Shown here: one piece after another, positions 24,793 through 32,110 of the stretch
Layout: every line of letters begins with the position of its first letter
Position numbering within the stretch: position 1 is the first letter of the stretch
Source of the DNA: Levilactobacillus andaensis
Lineage (GTDB): Bacteria > Bacillota > Bacilli > Lactobacillales > Lactobacillaceae
Length of the DNA: 36,627 nucleotides
Direction of reading: 5' to 3'
Assembly: GCF_016861695.1 (NCBI RefSeq)
Contig: NZ_BOLP01000022.1
Coordinates: 1-36,627 of the forward strand
Notes under the pieces: generated by a model
The model's input: only the letters and a program-made list of their open reading frames with translations
Told to the model about the DNA's origin: nothing
Database searches by the model: none
Position numbers and translations under genes: made by a program

Positions 24793-25788
24793 ATGGCAAG
24801 AATAGAAAATTATCAAGCAATCAACTGGAACCAGGTCTCCGACGAAATCGACAAGGCCACCTGGGAAAAATTAACCGAACAATTTTGGTTGGACACCCGG
24901 ATTCCCGTGTCCAATGACCTCGACGACTGGCGGACACTGGACACGGACCATAAATGGGTCGTGGGTCATGTCTTTGGTGGGCTGACCTTACTGGACACCC
25001 TCCAATCACAAGACGGCATGGCGGCACTACGACGCGATGTGCGGACACCTCACGAAACGGCCGTTCTGAACAACATTCAATTCATGGAATCCGTTCATGC
25101 GAAGAGTTACTCCACTATTTTCTCCACGTTGAACACGCCAGATGAAATCGACGAAATTTTCAAATGGAGTGACTCCGAGGAGTTTCTACAGAATAAGACA
25201 AAGCGCATTTATGACCTCTATCACGATGACGAGCATCCCCTGAAGAAGAAAATCTCCAGTGTCTTCTTGGAAACGTTCCTGTTCTATTCTGGTTTCTTCA
25301 CCCCGCTCTACTATCTGGGCCACAACAAGCTCAACAACGTGGCGGAGATCATCAAACTAATTTTGCGGGATGAATCCGTGCATGGAACCTACATTGGCTA
25401 CAAGTTCCAGTTGGGGATGAAGGAATTGACTGACAACGAACAGCAAGCCATGAAGGACTGGATGTACGATTTCCTCTACAAGCTTTACGATAATGAGGAA
25501 AAGTACACGCACACGCTGTACGATCAAGTTGGTTGGTCAGAACAAGTTCTGACGTTCATTCGCTACAACGCCAACAAGGCTCTGATGAACTTGGGCCAAG
25601 ACCCCCTGTTTCCAGATACGGCCGATGACGTGAGTCCCGTGGTCATGAACGGAATCTCCACCTCAACTGCCAATCACGACTTCTTCTCTCAGGTGGGTAA
25701 CGGCTACTTGTTAGGGAACGTTGAGGCCATGAGCAACGACGATTACAACATCGGCGCGCCCACTGATCCGGAAGATCCTAGTAAATAA
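24793..25788 (+). CDS. nrdF: Class Ib ribonucleoside-diphosphate reductase, beta subunit NrdF
   Basis: The 331-aa radical subunit that holds the dimetal-tyrosyl cofactor. Expected ligands are visible: D68, E99, H102, E160, E194 and H197, with the radical tyrosine at Y106 (ESVHAKSY). The frame is open eight codons upstream, but ATG 24793 with AAAGGAG 7 nt before it is the clear start. nrdI, the flavodoxin needed for the manganese form, is absent from the window and must lie elsewhere. It ends just before a strong bidirectional terminator. Confidence 0.97.
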   Translation: MARIENYQAINWNQVSDEIDKATWEKLTEQFWLDTRIPVSNDLDDWRTLDTDHKWVVGHVFGGLTLLDTLQSQDGMAALRRDVRTPHETAVLNNIQFMESVHAKSYSTIFSTLNTPDEIDEIFKWSDSEEFLQNKTKRIYDLYHDDEHPLKKKISSVFLETFLFYSGFFTPLYYLGHNKLNNVAEIIKLILRDESVHGTYIGYKFQLGMKELTDNEQQAMKDWMYDFLYKLYDNEEKYTHTLYDQVGWSEQVLTFIRYNANKALMNLGQDPLFPDTADDVSPVVMNGISTSTANHDFFSQVGNGYLLGNVEAMSNDDYNIGAPTDPEDPSK

Positions 25789-25800
25789 GGCAACAAATAA

Positions 25801-25853
25801 AGTCCCATCACCGCCACCCCAGAGCACAGGGTGGCGGTGATGGGACTCTTTTT
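25801..25853. terminator. Strong convergent terminator after nrdF
   Basis: A perfect 19-bp stem (arms 25801-25819 and 25829-25847, beginning AGTCCCATCACC) closes a 9-nt loop. TTTTT follows on the plus strand and TTTATTT on the minus strand. It separates nrdF from the converging 3-hydroxyacyl-CoA dehydrogenase gene and can act in both directions. Confidence 0.9.
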
Positions 25854-25856
25854 AAT

Positions 25857-26756
25857 TTATCCTTTTAGAAAAGCTGGCTGAGCGTATGCTGGGTCGGGGT
25901 ACCGATAGAAGCCAGCCCCACTCTCTTGGCCCAAATGGTTCTGCTCGATCATATCCGTCTTGACCGTGTGGGCCACGTCCACTAGGAATTCCTTACCCGG
26001 CTGGCCACTAGCCGCCAAAATAATGTTGTAGGCGGTGCGCAAGCCAATCTCATCAAGAATTCCAAATGGCCCCATCGGTGCGCCCGTCGCAATCATCCAG
26101 GCGCGATCAATGGTCTCGATATCCGCCACGCCCTTGGCCCATAGCACCAGAGCAGCGTCCACAAATGGAATCAGCAGTGTGTTGAGAACGTAGGCCGGTT
26201 GTTCCTTCTTTAACTGAATTGGGACCATGCCAATCTGCCGGGCAAAGTCGACCCCCGCTTCATAGATTGCCGGGTCCGTGCCGGCGTGTCCCATGACCTC
26301 GGTCATGTTATTGGCCCAGATGTGGTTGGCAAAGTGTAGCGCTAAGAACTTTTCCGGTCGCCCAGTCATGGCCGCAAACTGGCTGGGCACTAATGTTGAT
26401 GAGTTGGTGGCAAAAATCGTTTTTGCTGGTGCCACTTTTGCTAACTCACCATAAAAAGCACTCTTGATGGTCAACACTTCCGGAATGGCTTCAATCACCA
26501 GGTCGGCGTCCTCGACAGCTGTCGCGAGATCCGTTGCGAAATGTAGCCGCTCGTTCGTGTCAAATAAGACCGCCGGCGTTGCATTCATTTCCCGTGCATA
26601 GGCCTGGTCCCAAGTCGCCATCCGCCGTTTAGCAGCCGCAATCGCCGCAGCGTTCACATCGTAGACGGTGACATCCAACCCACTGTACGCCGTTTGATAA
26701 GCAATTTGACTCCCTAACGTGCCACCACCGGCAACGGTTACCTTTTCAATCGTCAT
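25857..26756 (-). CDS. 3-hydroxyacyl-CoA dehydrogenase family oxidoreductase
   Basis: A 299-aa NAD-dependent enzyme of the 3-hydroxyacyl/3-hydroxybutyryl-CoA dehydrogenase family. The Rossmann motif is G10-GGTLG15, with the acidic VYDVN at the end of beta-2. ATNSSTL (116-122) and the catalytic pair H141 and E153 are at the family spacing; a C-terminal dimerisation helical domain follows. No thiolase, crotonase or acyl-CoA dehydrogenase lies nearby, so the true substrate may be another hydroxy acid. ATG start with GGAGG 10 nt upstream; a weak promoter candidate is at 26833-26861. Confidence 0.88.
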   Translation of the reverse strand: MTIEKVTVAGGGTLGSQIAYQTAYSGLDVTVYDVNAAAIAAAKRRMATWDQAYAREMNATPAVLFDTNERLHFATDLATAVEDADLVIEAIPEVLTIKSAFYGELAKVAPAKTIFATNSSTLVPSQFAAMTGRPEKFLALHFANHIWANNMTEVMGHAGTDPAIYEAGVDFARQIGMVPIQLKKEQPAYVLNTLLIPFVDAALVLWAKGVADIETIDRAWMIATGAPMGPFGILDEIGLRTAYNIILAASGQPGKEFLVDVAHTVKTDMIEQNHLGQESGAGFYRYPDPAYAQPAFLKG

Positions 26757-26832
26757 AGTCCTCTTCCTCCTTGCGTGAAACAGTCAGACATACTGGGATC
26801 TTCGGCCGGAGTTGGCTTGTGTCATTCGTTCC

Positions 26833-26861
26833 GTTATATGGCCACAGACCCCTTCATTAAA
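26833..26861 (-). promoter_or_regulatory. Possible promoter for the hydroxyacyl-CoA dehydrogenase gene
   Basis: On the minus strand TTTAAT (26856-26861), a 17-bp spacer and TATAAC (26833-26838). The -10 is good and the -35 poor. Confidence 0.35.
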
Positions 26862-26991
26862 AACATCTTTATTTTAGAATCGGCTAAAATTTTTCACAAT
26901 CTGAATGCGATTGTTGCGTCCCAACATTTACTAAGTCACTTATCCAACGTCACCGCGACCGGTTCGCCAGACTTTTCCATGAGGATTGCGG

Positions 26992-26997
26992 TATAAT
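26992..26997 (+). promoter_or_regulatory. Candidate -10 element for the LOG-family gene
   Basis: A perfect TATAAT lies 32 bp upstream of the LOG-family ATG. No clear -35 is present at 16-18 bp (AGACTT at 17 bp is the nearest). Confidence 0.4.
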
Positions 26998-27028
26998 AAT
27001 GCCAAATCTAATTTCTGGGGGTCTTTAC

Positions 27029-27607
27029 ATGTCAACCATTAAAAATGTCTGTGTCTTCTGTGGCTCGAACCACGGCTACGATCCACAATTCCTAATTCAA
27101 ACGAACGCCCTGGGCAAGTATCTCGCTGAAAATAACCACCCGGTCGTCTACGGCGGGGGTAAAGAGGGGTTGATGGGCGCCATTGCCACCTCGACTATGG
27201 CGGCCGGCGGTGAAGTCATCGGTATCATTCCTACCTTTCTCCGTGAAATGGGCCTAGCCAAGGAAGACGTCACCACCTTCATCGAAACGGCAACCATGGA
27301 TGAACGGAAGGACGAAATGCTGCGGCAATCCGACGCCTTTATCGTCCTTCCCGGTGGTTTCGGGACCTTTGAAGAGTTCACGACCATGCTATCTTGGAGT
27401 CAAATCAACGTCCACCAAAAACCCATCGCACTCTTTAACATCGATCACTATTTTGATGAACTGGTTGCGATGATGCACAAGTGTTGTGATGAAGGGTTTG
27501 CCCCGCAAGAGAACCTCGACCTCTTCATCGACGCGGACAGCATCGACGGCATCTTCGAGGGCTTCGCTAACTTCCGCCACCAACTGCCATTCAAGTACAC
27601 AAACTAA
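27029..27607 (+). CDS. LOG-family nucleoside 5'-monophosphate phosphoribohydrolase
   Basis: A 192-aa LOG (Lonely guy) protein. Members cleave the N-glycosidic bond of nucleotide monophosphates such as cytokinin ribotides; the physiological role in lactobacilli is unclear. The signature PGGFGTFEEF (108-117) and the upstream D-E-R-K (91-94) of the active site are intact. VCVFCGSNHG and YGGGKEGLMGA form the Rossmann-like start. The frame opens ten codons earlier, but ATG 27029 with TGGGGGT 7 nt upstream is preferred. It is a single gene, divergent from the dehydrogenase and followed by the repeat at 27624. Confidence 0.93.
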   Translation: MSTIKNVCVFCGSNHGYDPQFLIQTNALGKYLAENNHPVVYGGGKEGLMGAIATSTMAAGGEVIGIIPTFLREMGLAKEDVTTFIETATMDERKDEMLRQSDAFIVLPGGFGTFEEFTTMLSWSQINVHQKPIALFNIDHYFDELVAMMHKCCDEGFAPQENLDLFIDADSIDGIFEGFANFRHQLPFKYTN

Positions 27608-27623
27608 AACTGAATTTGCATAA

Positions 27624-28018
27624 GAATTAGGCAAATTAGTGTTTCTTTCGCCTTACCGGCCGCCAGATATGGGCTGGAACGGTGCGGACACAACTTGAAG
27701 CCTCGAAAAGACCGATTCTACAAGCTTGGTCTTCTGCTAAGCCAGTGGGAAAGCCCACCCACTGACTAAGCAGAACGACGCGCCTGAGCCCATATCTGAC
27801 GACCTCTCGGCTTACACGGTGGCTTTTTGTCGGCTGAGAAGATGACCAGAAAAATCGTTATTGATTAGTCAACAAAATATAGAGTGGACCAGAGTTTTCA
27901 TGGTAGTGTCCAAACGTAACCGGAACCGGCCAGAGAGGCAGCCCGCCGATTCAGAAATCCTTTTCTCAGGCTGGAGGCGTTCTCAATGGTGGCCGGAATT
28001 CCTAACAGCCGCAGTACG
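27624..28018 (+). repeat. Composite intergenic repeat, copy 3 (full A, mid, partial B)
   Basis: It begins with AATTAGGCAAATTAGTGT 17 bp after the LOG-family stop. Module A (27648-27817) is the most complete copy: CCAGATATGGGCTGGAACGG, an inner hairpin (TCTTCTGCTAAGCCAGTGGG paired with CCCACTGACTAAGCAGA), then GAGCCCATATCTGACGACCT. The mid hairpin has ATGACC ... GTTATTGATT. Module B (about 27921-28018) lacks its central hairpin. Genes converge on it from both sides. Together with the mprF terminator it fills the 27608-28172 gap; no gene is seen. Confidence 0.85.
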
Positions 28019-28099
28019 ACTATTTTAGCAGTACCGGTGCTTGCCACAATCCTAGAATAAACCTGCAAGTTCAGCTTTCAATCCTTAAAAGCCAATTTA

Positions 28100-28145
28100 A
28101 AAAGAGCAGCTAGCGAATGGAAACCTCATCGCTAGCTGCTCTTTT
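28100..28145. terminator. Bidirectional terminator at the 3' end of mprF
   Basis: A perfect 17-bp stem (28100-28116 with 28129-28145, AAAAGAGCAGCTAGCGA) with a 12-nt loop. On the minus strand TTTTTAAATT follows, so it ends mprF; TTTT at the plus end could also stop LOG-family transcripts. Confidence 0.85.
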
Positions 28146-28172
28146 ACATTGAACTCTTTTATAATTAGTGGA

Positions 28173-30788
28173 TTATTCCCGGTTCTGCCACCGGACTTCG
28201 TCGACCAACCAGCCATTGAGCCATTTGGGGACGAATTGCGGCGTCACGTTTGGGCGACGGTTGATGATCAGGAGCAATTGTAACATGCTAAAGATCAACG
28301 ACTGCCGCTTCCGATAGGCCAGATACTTCGGCTGCCATTCCGTCACGTATTTTTCCTTGTACGCGCGCAGGCCTTGGAAACTGTAGAAGTTATAGCCATA
28401 CTCATAAATGAGATGGGCTGCCCGTTCCTCAATGAAGCTAAACTCCGACATCCCTACGTTGGCTAACGGAGCCATCCCCAGATTGAAGCTCTGGTAGCCC
28501 TGGTCGCGACAGGTCTCAAACAAGTAGACGAATAGTCCGTCCATGATTCCTGACGGCGCATCGTGACTGGCCCGCATCAAATCGATCGACGTCATGTTCC
28601 GTTCGCCGGTCGGCATGAGATTAGCAAAGGCCACAATTTTCCCCTGCGCATCATGCATCACCGCGACCGGCGCCTCATTCAGGTAGTCGCGGTCAAAGAA
28701 GCCCATGGAGAAGCCCTTTTCCGTTTCATCGTTCAACCACGACGCCGAGATTGCTTGGAGTTCATTGAACTGCTCATCACTCAACGGCGGCTGTAAGAGG
28801 TCGAACTGGTAGCCTTCCCGCTGGAACTTATTGATCAGCGCTCGTTCGCCGCGGCGCGCCTTCCCGCTCAGCTTAAACGTCTGCAGGTCAACGTGGCCCT
28901 CTTCACCGACCTTGATAAAATCAAAGCCCATTTCGTGGAGCCGCAGCGTCAGCGTTTCACTGATCTCATAGAAGACCGGCCGCAAGCCCGCCTGGTCAGC
29001 ATCGTGCATGAACGCCTTTAGTGCCGGTTCCAAGACGGCCTGGTTCCCAATTGGCTCCCCCATGACCATCAGCTTATCTGCCTCTTGGCGGTACAGCAAG
29101 AAGAGTTGGTCCGCACCATCCACCTGGTAGAAGTAGGCCTGTTTATCCCGTAAAAATGCCAAGTGACTGACCTCATTACCGCCAAATTTGGCAATGATCG
29201 CCCGCATTCTCGGCGCATCATACGGCTCCTGGAGCCACTTGGGCCGGCCGCTGGATAAGTACCGGTAAATTCCAATTAGAATCAGCAGCGCGACTAGCAA
29301 GCCACCTAGACCGTTCAACCACACCTGCGTTGAAGGCAACAGCCAAGCGTTCGGCAGGAACGAGTGGTGATGGTGCGTGCCAATCTGCATGCTGGAGATG
29401 CCGAGGATGGTATAGAGGATGAAGGTCCCCACGTAAATACTGCCATCCACCAGCAAACCACCCCAAGAATAATTCAGACTCGTCCGGTACAGCTCCGGTC
29501 GGGCAAATAGGAGACAGGCTAAGACCAGTCCCAGCAAGATCGCCAAGCCGACCGGGAAGTTTTCCCGCCACAGCGTGATGACGATTGCGACGACTAACAC
29601 GACCAGCGTGGGCCAGAATGCCCGTTTGACCCGGGCCCCCACGCCACGAGCCAGACCAATCAGCAGAAAGGCCATAATAATATTACTCATCTGACTTAAG
29701 AAATAAAACATGTACGGTATCAAACGCATGTACAGCCGGTTCGCCAGCACCACGTCTGGAATCGTCGCAAACAGGAGCATCATGACCCCTGAGAAATACA
29801 TAAACGTTGTCACAAAAAGGTGGGCCCCCCGCCGCATGATCGTTACGGGTAGACCATTTAAAAATTCATTGACCCGGTGCCCCACGTCATGGATAAAGAA
29901 CCCGACCCCCACGGCGAATGGCAATAGGTAGTAGAACAGCCGGTAGAGTAACAGCCAGCCCGTTGCGTCGGCCCGACTGACGCCGAGAAATCCCAGTCCA
30001 ATGATCATGAAGACGTCAAATGACCCCAGTCCTCCGGGAATCATAGACACGACCCCCGCCACGGAAGCCACGACAAACATTGGGAAAACCGCCGCCAGTG
30101 AGATCGGCAAACCCAAGGCCCAGCCAATCAGCAGGAAAAATAGCGCACAACTTCCCCATTCTAAACTGGAACCGATGATCAATTTCATTTCGCGTTTCAA
30201 GGTTAAATCATGAAAGAACTCGCCGTTACTCAGGCGCGTGAAGACAAAGACGCCGGGAAAGTAGAGTCCCCCGCCCAGTAACCAGACCCAGTAACCACGG
30301 AACGGCTGACCGATATCAAAGCCAAATAACATAATTAGCGCGACCCAACAGGACAAGGAAAGTCCCGCCAATAGGAACAGGGCAATCTTGGAAATGGCAT
30401 AAACGACTTGTTTCTTGGTCGCGGCCTTCGCATAAAAGTTGGCCCGCAGACTGGCACCCAGCAGGCCCCCCATGCCCGCTAAGTTGGTAAAGGTGTTCGT
30501 GGTCCAGCCACTGCGCACGATGTACCCGCGCGAAAATTTACCCGGTAAAAACTCAACGATCGTAAAATCGTAGACCAGCATCGGCAAGACCGCAATGAAC
30601 CCGCAGACCAGCAGCAAGAGCAGTGTCCCCGTATTTAGCGTTGCCAACTCGGCCCGTAGATCCTGACCGTTCACTTCCTTAGCAACGCGGCCAACCGCTT
30701 GAATGATGAATATTAAAATCGAAAACATGAAGAGGCCCTTGATCAACGTTAAATGGCGCTGAATCCGACCCCACAATCCTTTCCCCAT
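28173..30788 (-). CDS. mprF: MprF: phosphatidylglycerol aminoacyltransferase and flippase
   Basis: An 871-aa membrane protein. The N-terminal two thirds have about 14 hydrophobic segments (flippase part plus the following membrane module). The C-terminal part is the cytosolic DUF2156 domain, with RGERALINKFQREGYQFDLL, VAFANLMPTGERNMTSIDLMR, GIMDGLFVYLFETCRDQGYQSFNLGMAPLANVG and a basic tail. It transfers Lys (or another residue) from aminoacyl-tRNA to phosphatidylglycerol and flips the product, giving resistance to cationic peptides. The frame opens 18 codons earlier, but ATG 30788 with GGGGGAGG 7 nt upstream is clear. The amino acid used cannot be read from sequence. Confidence 0.94.
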   Translation of the reverse strand: MGKGLWGRIQRHLTLIKGLFMFSILIFIIQAVGRVAKEVNGQDLRAELATLNTGTLLLLLVCGFIAVLPMLVYDFTIVEFLPGKFSRGYIVRSGWTTNTFTNLAGMGGLLGASLRANFYAKAATKKQVVYAISKIALFLLAGLSLSCWVALIMLFGFDIGQPFRGYWVWLLGGGLYFPGVFVFTRLSNGEFFHDLTLKREMKLIIGSSLEWGSCALFFLLIGWALGLPISLAAVFPMFVVASVAGVVSMIPGGLGSFDVFMIIGLGFLGVSRADATGWLLLYRLFYYLLPFAVGVGFFIHDVGHRVNEFLNGLPVTIMRRGAHLFVTTFMYFSGVMMLLFATIPDVVLANRLYMRLIPYMFYFLSQMSNIIMAFLLIGLARGVGARVKRAFWPTLVVLVVAIVITLWRENFPVGLAILLGLVLACLLFARPELYRTSLNYSWGGLLVDGSIYVGTFILYTILGISSMQIGTHHHHSFLPNAWLLPSTQVWLNGLGGLLVALLILIGIYRYLSSGRPKWLQEPYDAPRMRAIIAKFGGNEVSHLAFLRDKQAYFYQVDGADQLFLLYRQEADKLMVMGEPIGNQAVLEPALKAFMHDADQAGLRPVFYEISETLTLRLHEMGFDFIKVGEEGHVDLQTFKLSGKARRGERALINKFQREGYQFDLLQPPLSDEQFNELQAISASWLNDETEKGFSMGFFDRDYLNEAPVAVMHDAQGKIVAFANLMPTGERNMTSIDLMRASHDAPSGIMDGLFVYLFETCRDQGYQSFNLGMAPLANVGMSEFSFIEERAAHLIYEYGYNFYSFQGLRAYKEKYVTEWQPKYLAYRKRQSLIFSMLQLLLIINRRPNVTPQFVPKWLNGWLVDEVRWQNRE

Positions 30789-30813
30789 GATGCTACCTCC
30801 CCCGTAGACCTTC

Positions 30814-30842
30814 ATTATCCCAATAGCGTTTTGAAAAAACAA
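30814..30842 (-). promoter_or_regulatory. Candidate promoter of mprF
   Basis: On the minus strand TTGTTT (30837-30842), a 17-bp spacer and GATAAT (30814-30819), about 25 bp upstream of the mprF start codon. This suggests mprF is not solely transcribed from the dedA side. Confidence 0.5.
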
Positions 30843-30926
30843 TCAAGGGGCAAAGCTAACCGACTGTTGCGACAGTTAACTATCTTTACCCGTCACCTGA
30901 CCATTACCTCGACTGACACGCTAAAC

Positions 30927-30968
30927 AAAAGGACATGCCCACTACCTTCAGCGGTCATGCCCTTTTGT
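30927..30968 (-). terminator. Weak terminator-like hairpin upstream of mprF
   Basis: Minus-strand AAAAGGGCATG pairs imperfectly with CATGTCCTTTT (one mismatch), followed by GTTTAG. It would end transcription arriving from the dedA direction before the mprF promoter. The stem is imperfect and the T-tract short. Confidence 0.5.
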
Positions 30969-31111
30969 GACTGACTAAAACATTCTGTATTAGTCCTAAC
31001 CAATCTGATAAGCTCATTATACCATGGGGAGCTGGCCGATTACTGGTTAATATTAAAGGTTAAAAGTTCCAAAGCACCACCCTTGCCTGTTCTAGCAACA
31101 ACAGTGGGACT

Positions 31112-31383
31112 AAAATTAGGCAACCTGGTGGTCCCTTCGCCTTACCGGCCGGTAGATATGGGCTGGAACGGTGCGAACGACGCGCCTGAGCCCATATCTG
31201 CCGACCTCTCAGCTTACACAGTATTCTTAGACGACGGAGATAATGACTGAAACAGTCGTTATCGATTGGACCGAAAACGCTAAATCTCCACGTTTTCCGA
31301 TTATTGTTGTGATAGAACCCAGCCTGAGCCGGAGGAGGACAGGAATCCCTGTCAGCCGTAGTGCGGCAAACTGACACTAATTT
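31112..31383 (+). repeat. Composite intergenic repeat, copy 4 (collapsed A and B)
   Basis: The smallest composite. The left edge reads AAAATTAGGCAACCTGGTG. Module A (31137-31218) has lost the hairpin interior: the TAGATATGGGCT and AGCCCATATCTG arms are separated by only about 24 bp. The mid hairpin ATAATGACTG-AAA-CAGTCGTTAT (31242-31264) is perfect apart from a wobble pair. Module B (31322-31366) is reduced to terminal arms GACAGG and CCCTGTC. The right edge GACACTAATTT mirrors the AAATTAG of the left edge. It fills the gap between dedA and mprF (30789-31412) together with the promoter and hairpin noted; no gene is seen. Confidence 0.8.
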
Positions 31384-31412
31384 AACGGTGTGACTTCTTT
31401 TGACACCATGAT

Positions 31413-32054
31413 TTAGTCATCCACCGGTGTCGACGGATGACGGCCCTTTAGCCAACCAATCACGGCCGGAATCAGTGAGATGACGATGATGCCTAAAATA
31501 ACCGCCGAAAAATGAGCTTTGACAAAAGCAATGTTGCCAAAGAAATAGCCGCCACCACTGCAGAGCAAGACCCACGCGATGGCCCCACTCACATTGAACT
31601 TGAGAAACCGCCGGTAAGGAAACTGCGACCCGGCGGCTGTGAACGGCACGAAGGTCCGAACAATTGGCATGAAACGACCTAAGAAAATGGCAGCCGGCCC
31701 GTGCTTACGAAAGAAGTGTGCCGCTTGAGCCAACCGTTTCTGATTGATCAGGCGACCGAACCACGACCCCTTGGCCAACGTCCGTCCCAAATAATAATTG
31801 AGCGAGTCACCGGCCACCGCCGCGGCCAAGAATAGGCCCATAAACAACCAGATGTTCAGACCATACTTGGGATTCGCTGCCAACGCCGCTGCCGCAAACA
31901 GTAACGAATCACCTGGTAAAAACGGGAGAATCACCGCTCCCGTTTCAACGAAGATGATGGCAAACAAGATGAGGTAGGTGGACCCACCAAACGTATTGAC
32001 GATAGTCACTAAATGGCTATCAATGTGTAAAACAAAGTCGATAAGGGTTCCCAT
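31413..32054 (-). CDS. DedA family membrane protein
   Basis: A 213-aa DedA/SNARE-associated (VTT) protein with about five membrane segments. Family marks are ETGAVILPFLPGDSLLF (37-53), GDSLNYYLGRTLAKG, and the re-entrant region FLGRFMPIVRTFVPFTAAGS with its conserved Arg. DedA proteins are lipid transporters; some (UptA) return undecaprenyl phosphate across the membrane. ATG start with AAGGAG 6 nt upstream. It lies 56 bp after the yfhO-like gene, so it may be cotranscribed with the glycosyltransferase block. The lipid substrate is inferred, not shown. Confidence 0.93.
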   Translation of the reverse strand: MGTLIDFVLHIDSHLVTIVNTFGGSTYLILFAIIFVETGAVILPFLPGDSLLFAAAALAANPKYGLNIWLFMGLFLAAAVAGDSLNYYLGRTLAKGSWFGRLINQKRLAQAAHFFRKHGPAAIFLGRFMPIVRTFVPFTAAGSQFPYRRFLKFNVSGAIAWVLLCSGGGYFFGNIAFVKAHFSAVILGIIVISLIPAVIGWLKGRHPSTPVDD

Positions 32055-32110
32055 ACTTTTCTCCTTCAGCGGGCATCTGCCATGCCAACGCTAGTCTTGT
32101 CTACTCTCAA

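Noticed and set aside
26775..26996. 73-codon plus-strand frame (GTG start) between the dehydrogenase and the LOG gene
   Set aside because: No ribosome site, no similarity I recognise, and it covers the region where both divergent promoters should lie.
31060..31377. 105-codon minus-strand frame in the dedA-mprF gap
   Set aside because: It is almost entirely composite repeat copy 4, without a start signal; the frame is a by-product of the repeat sequence.
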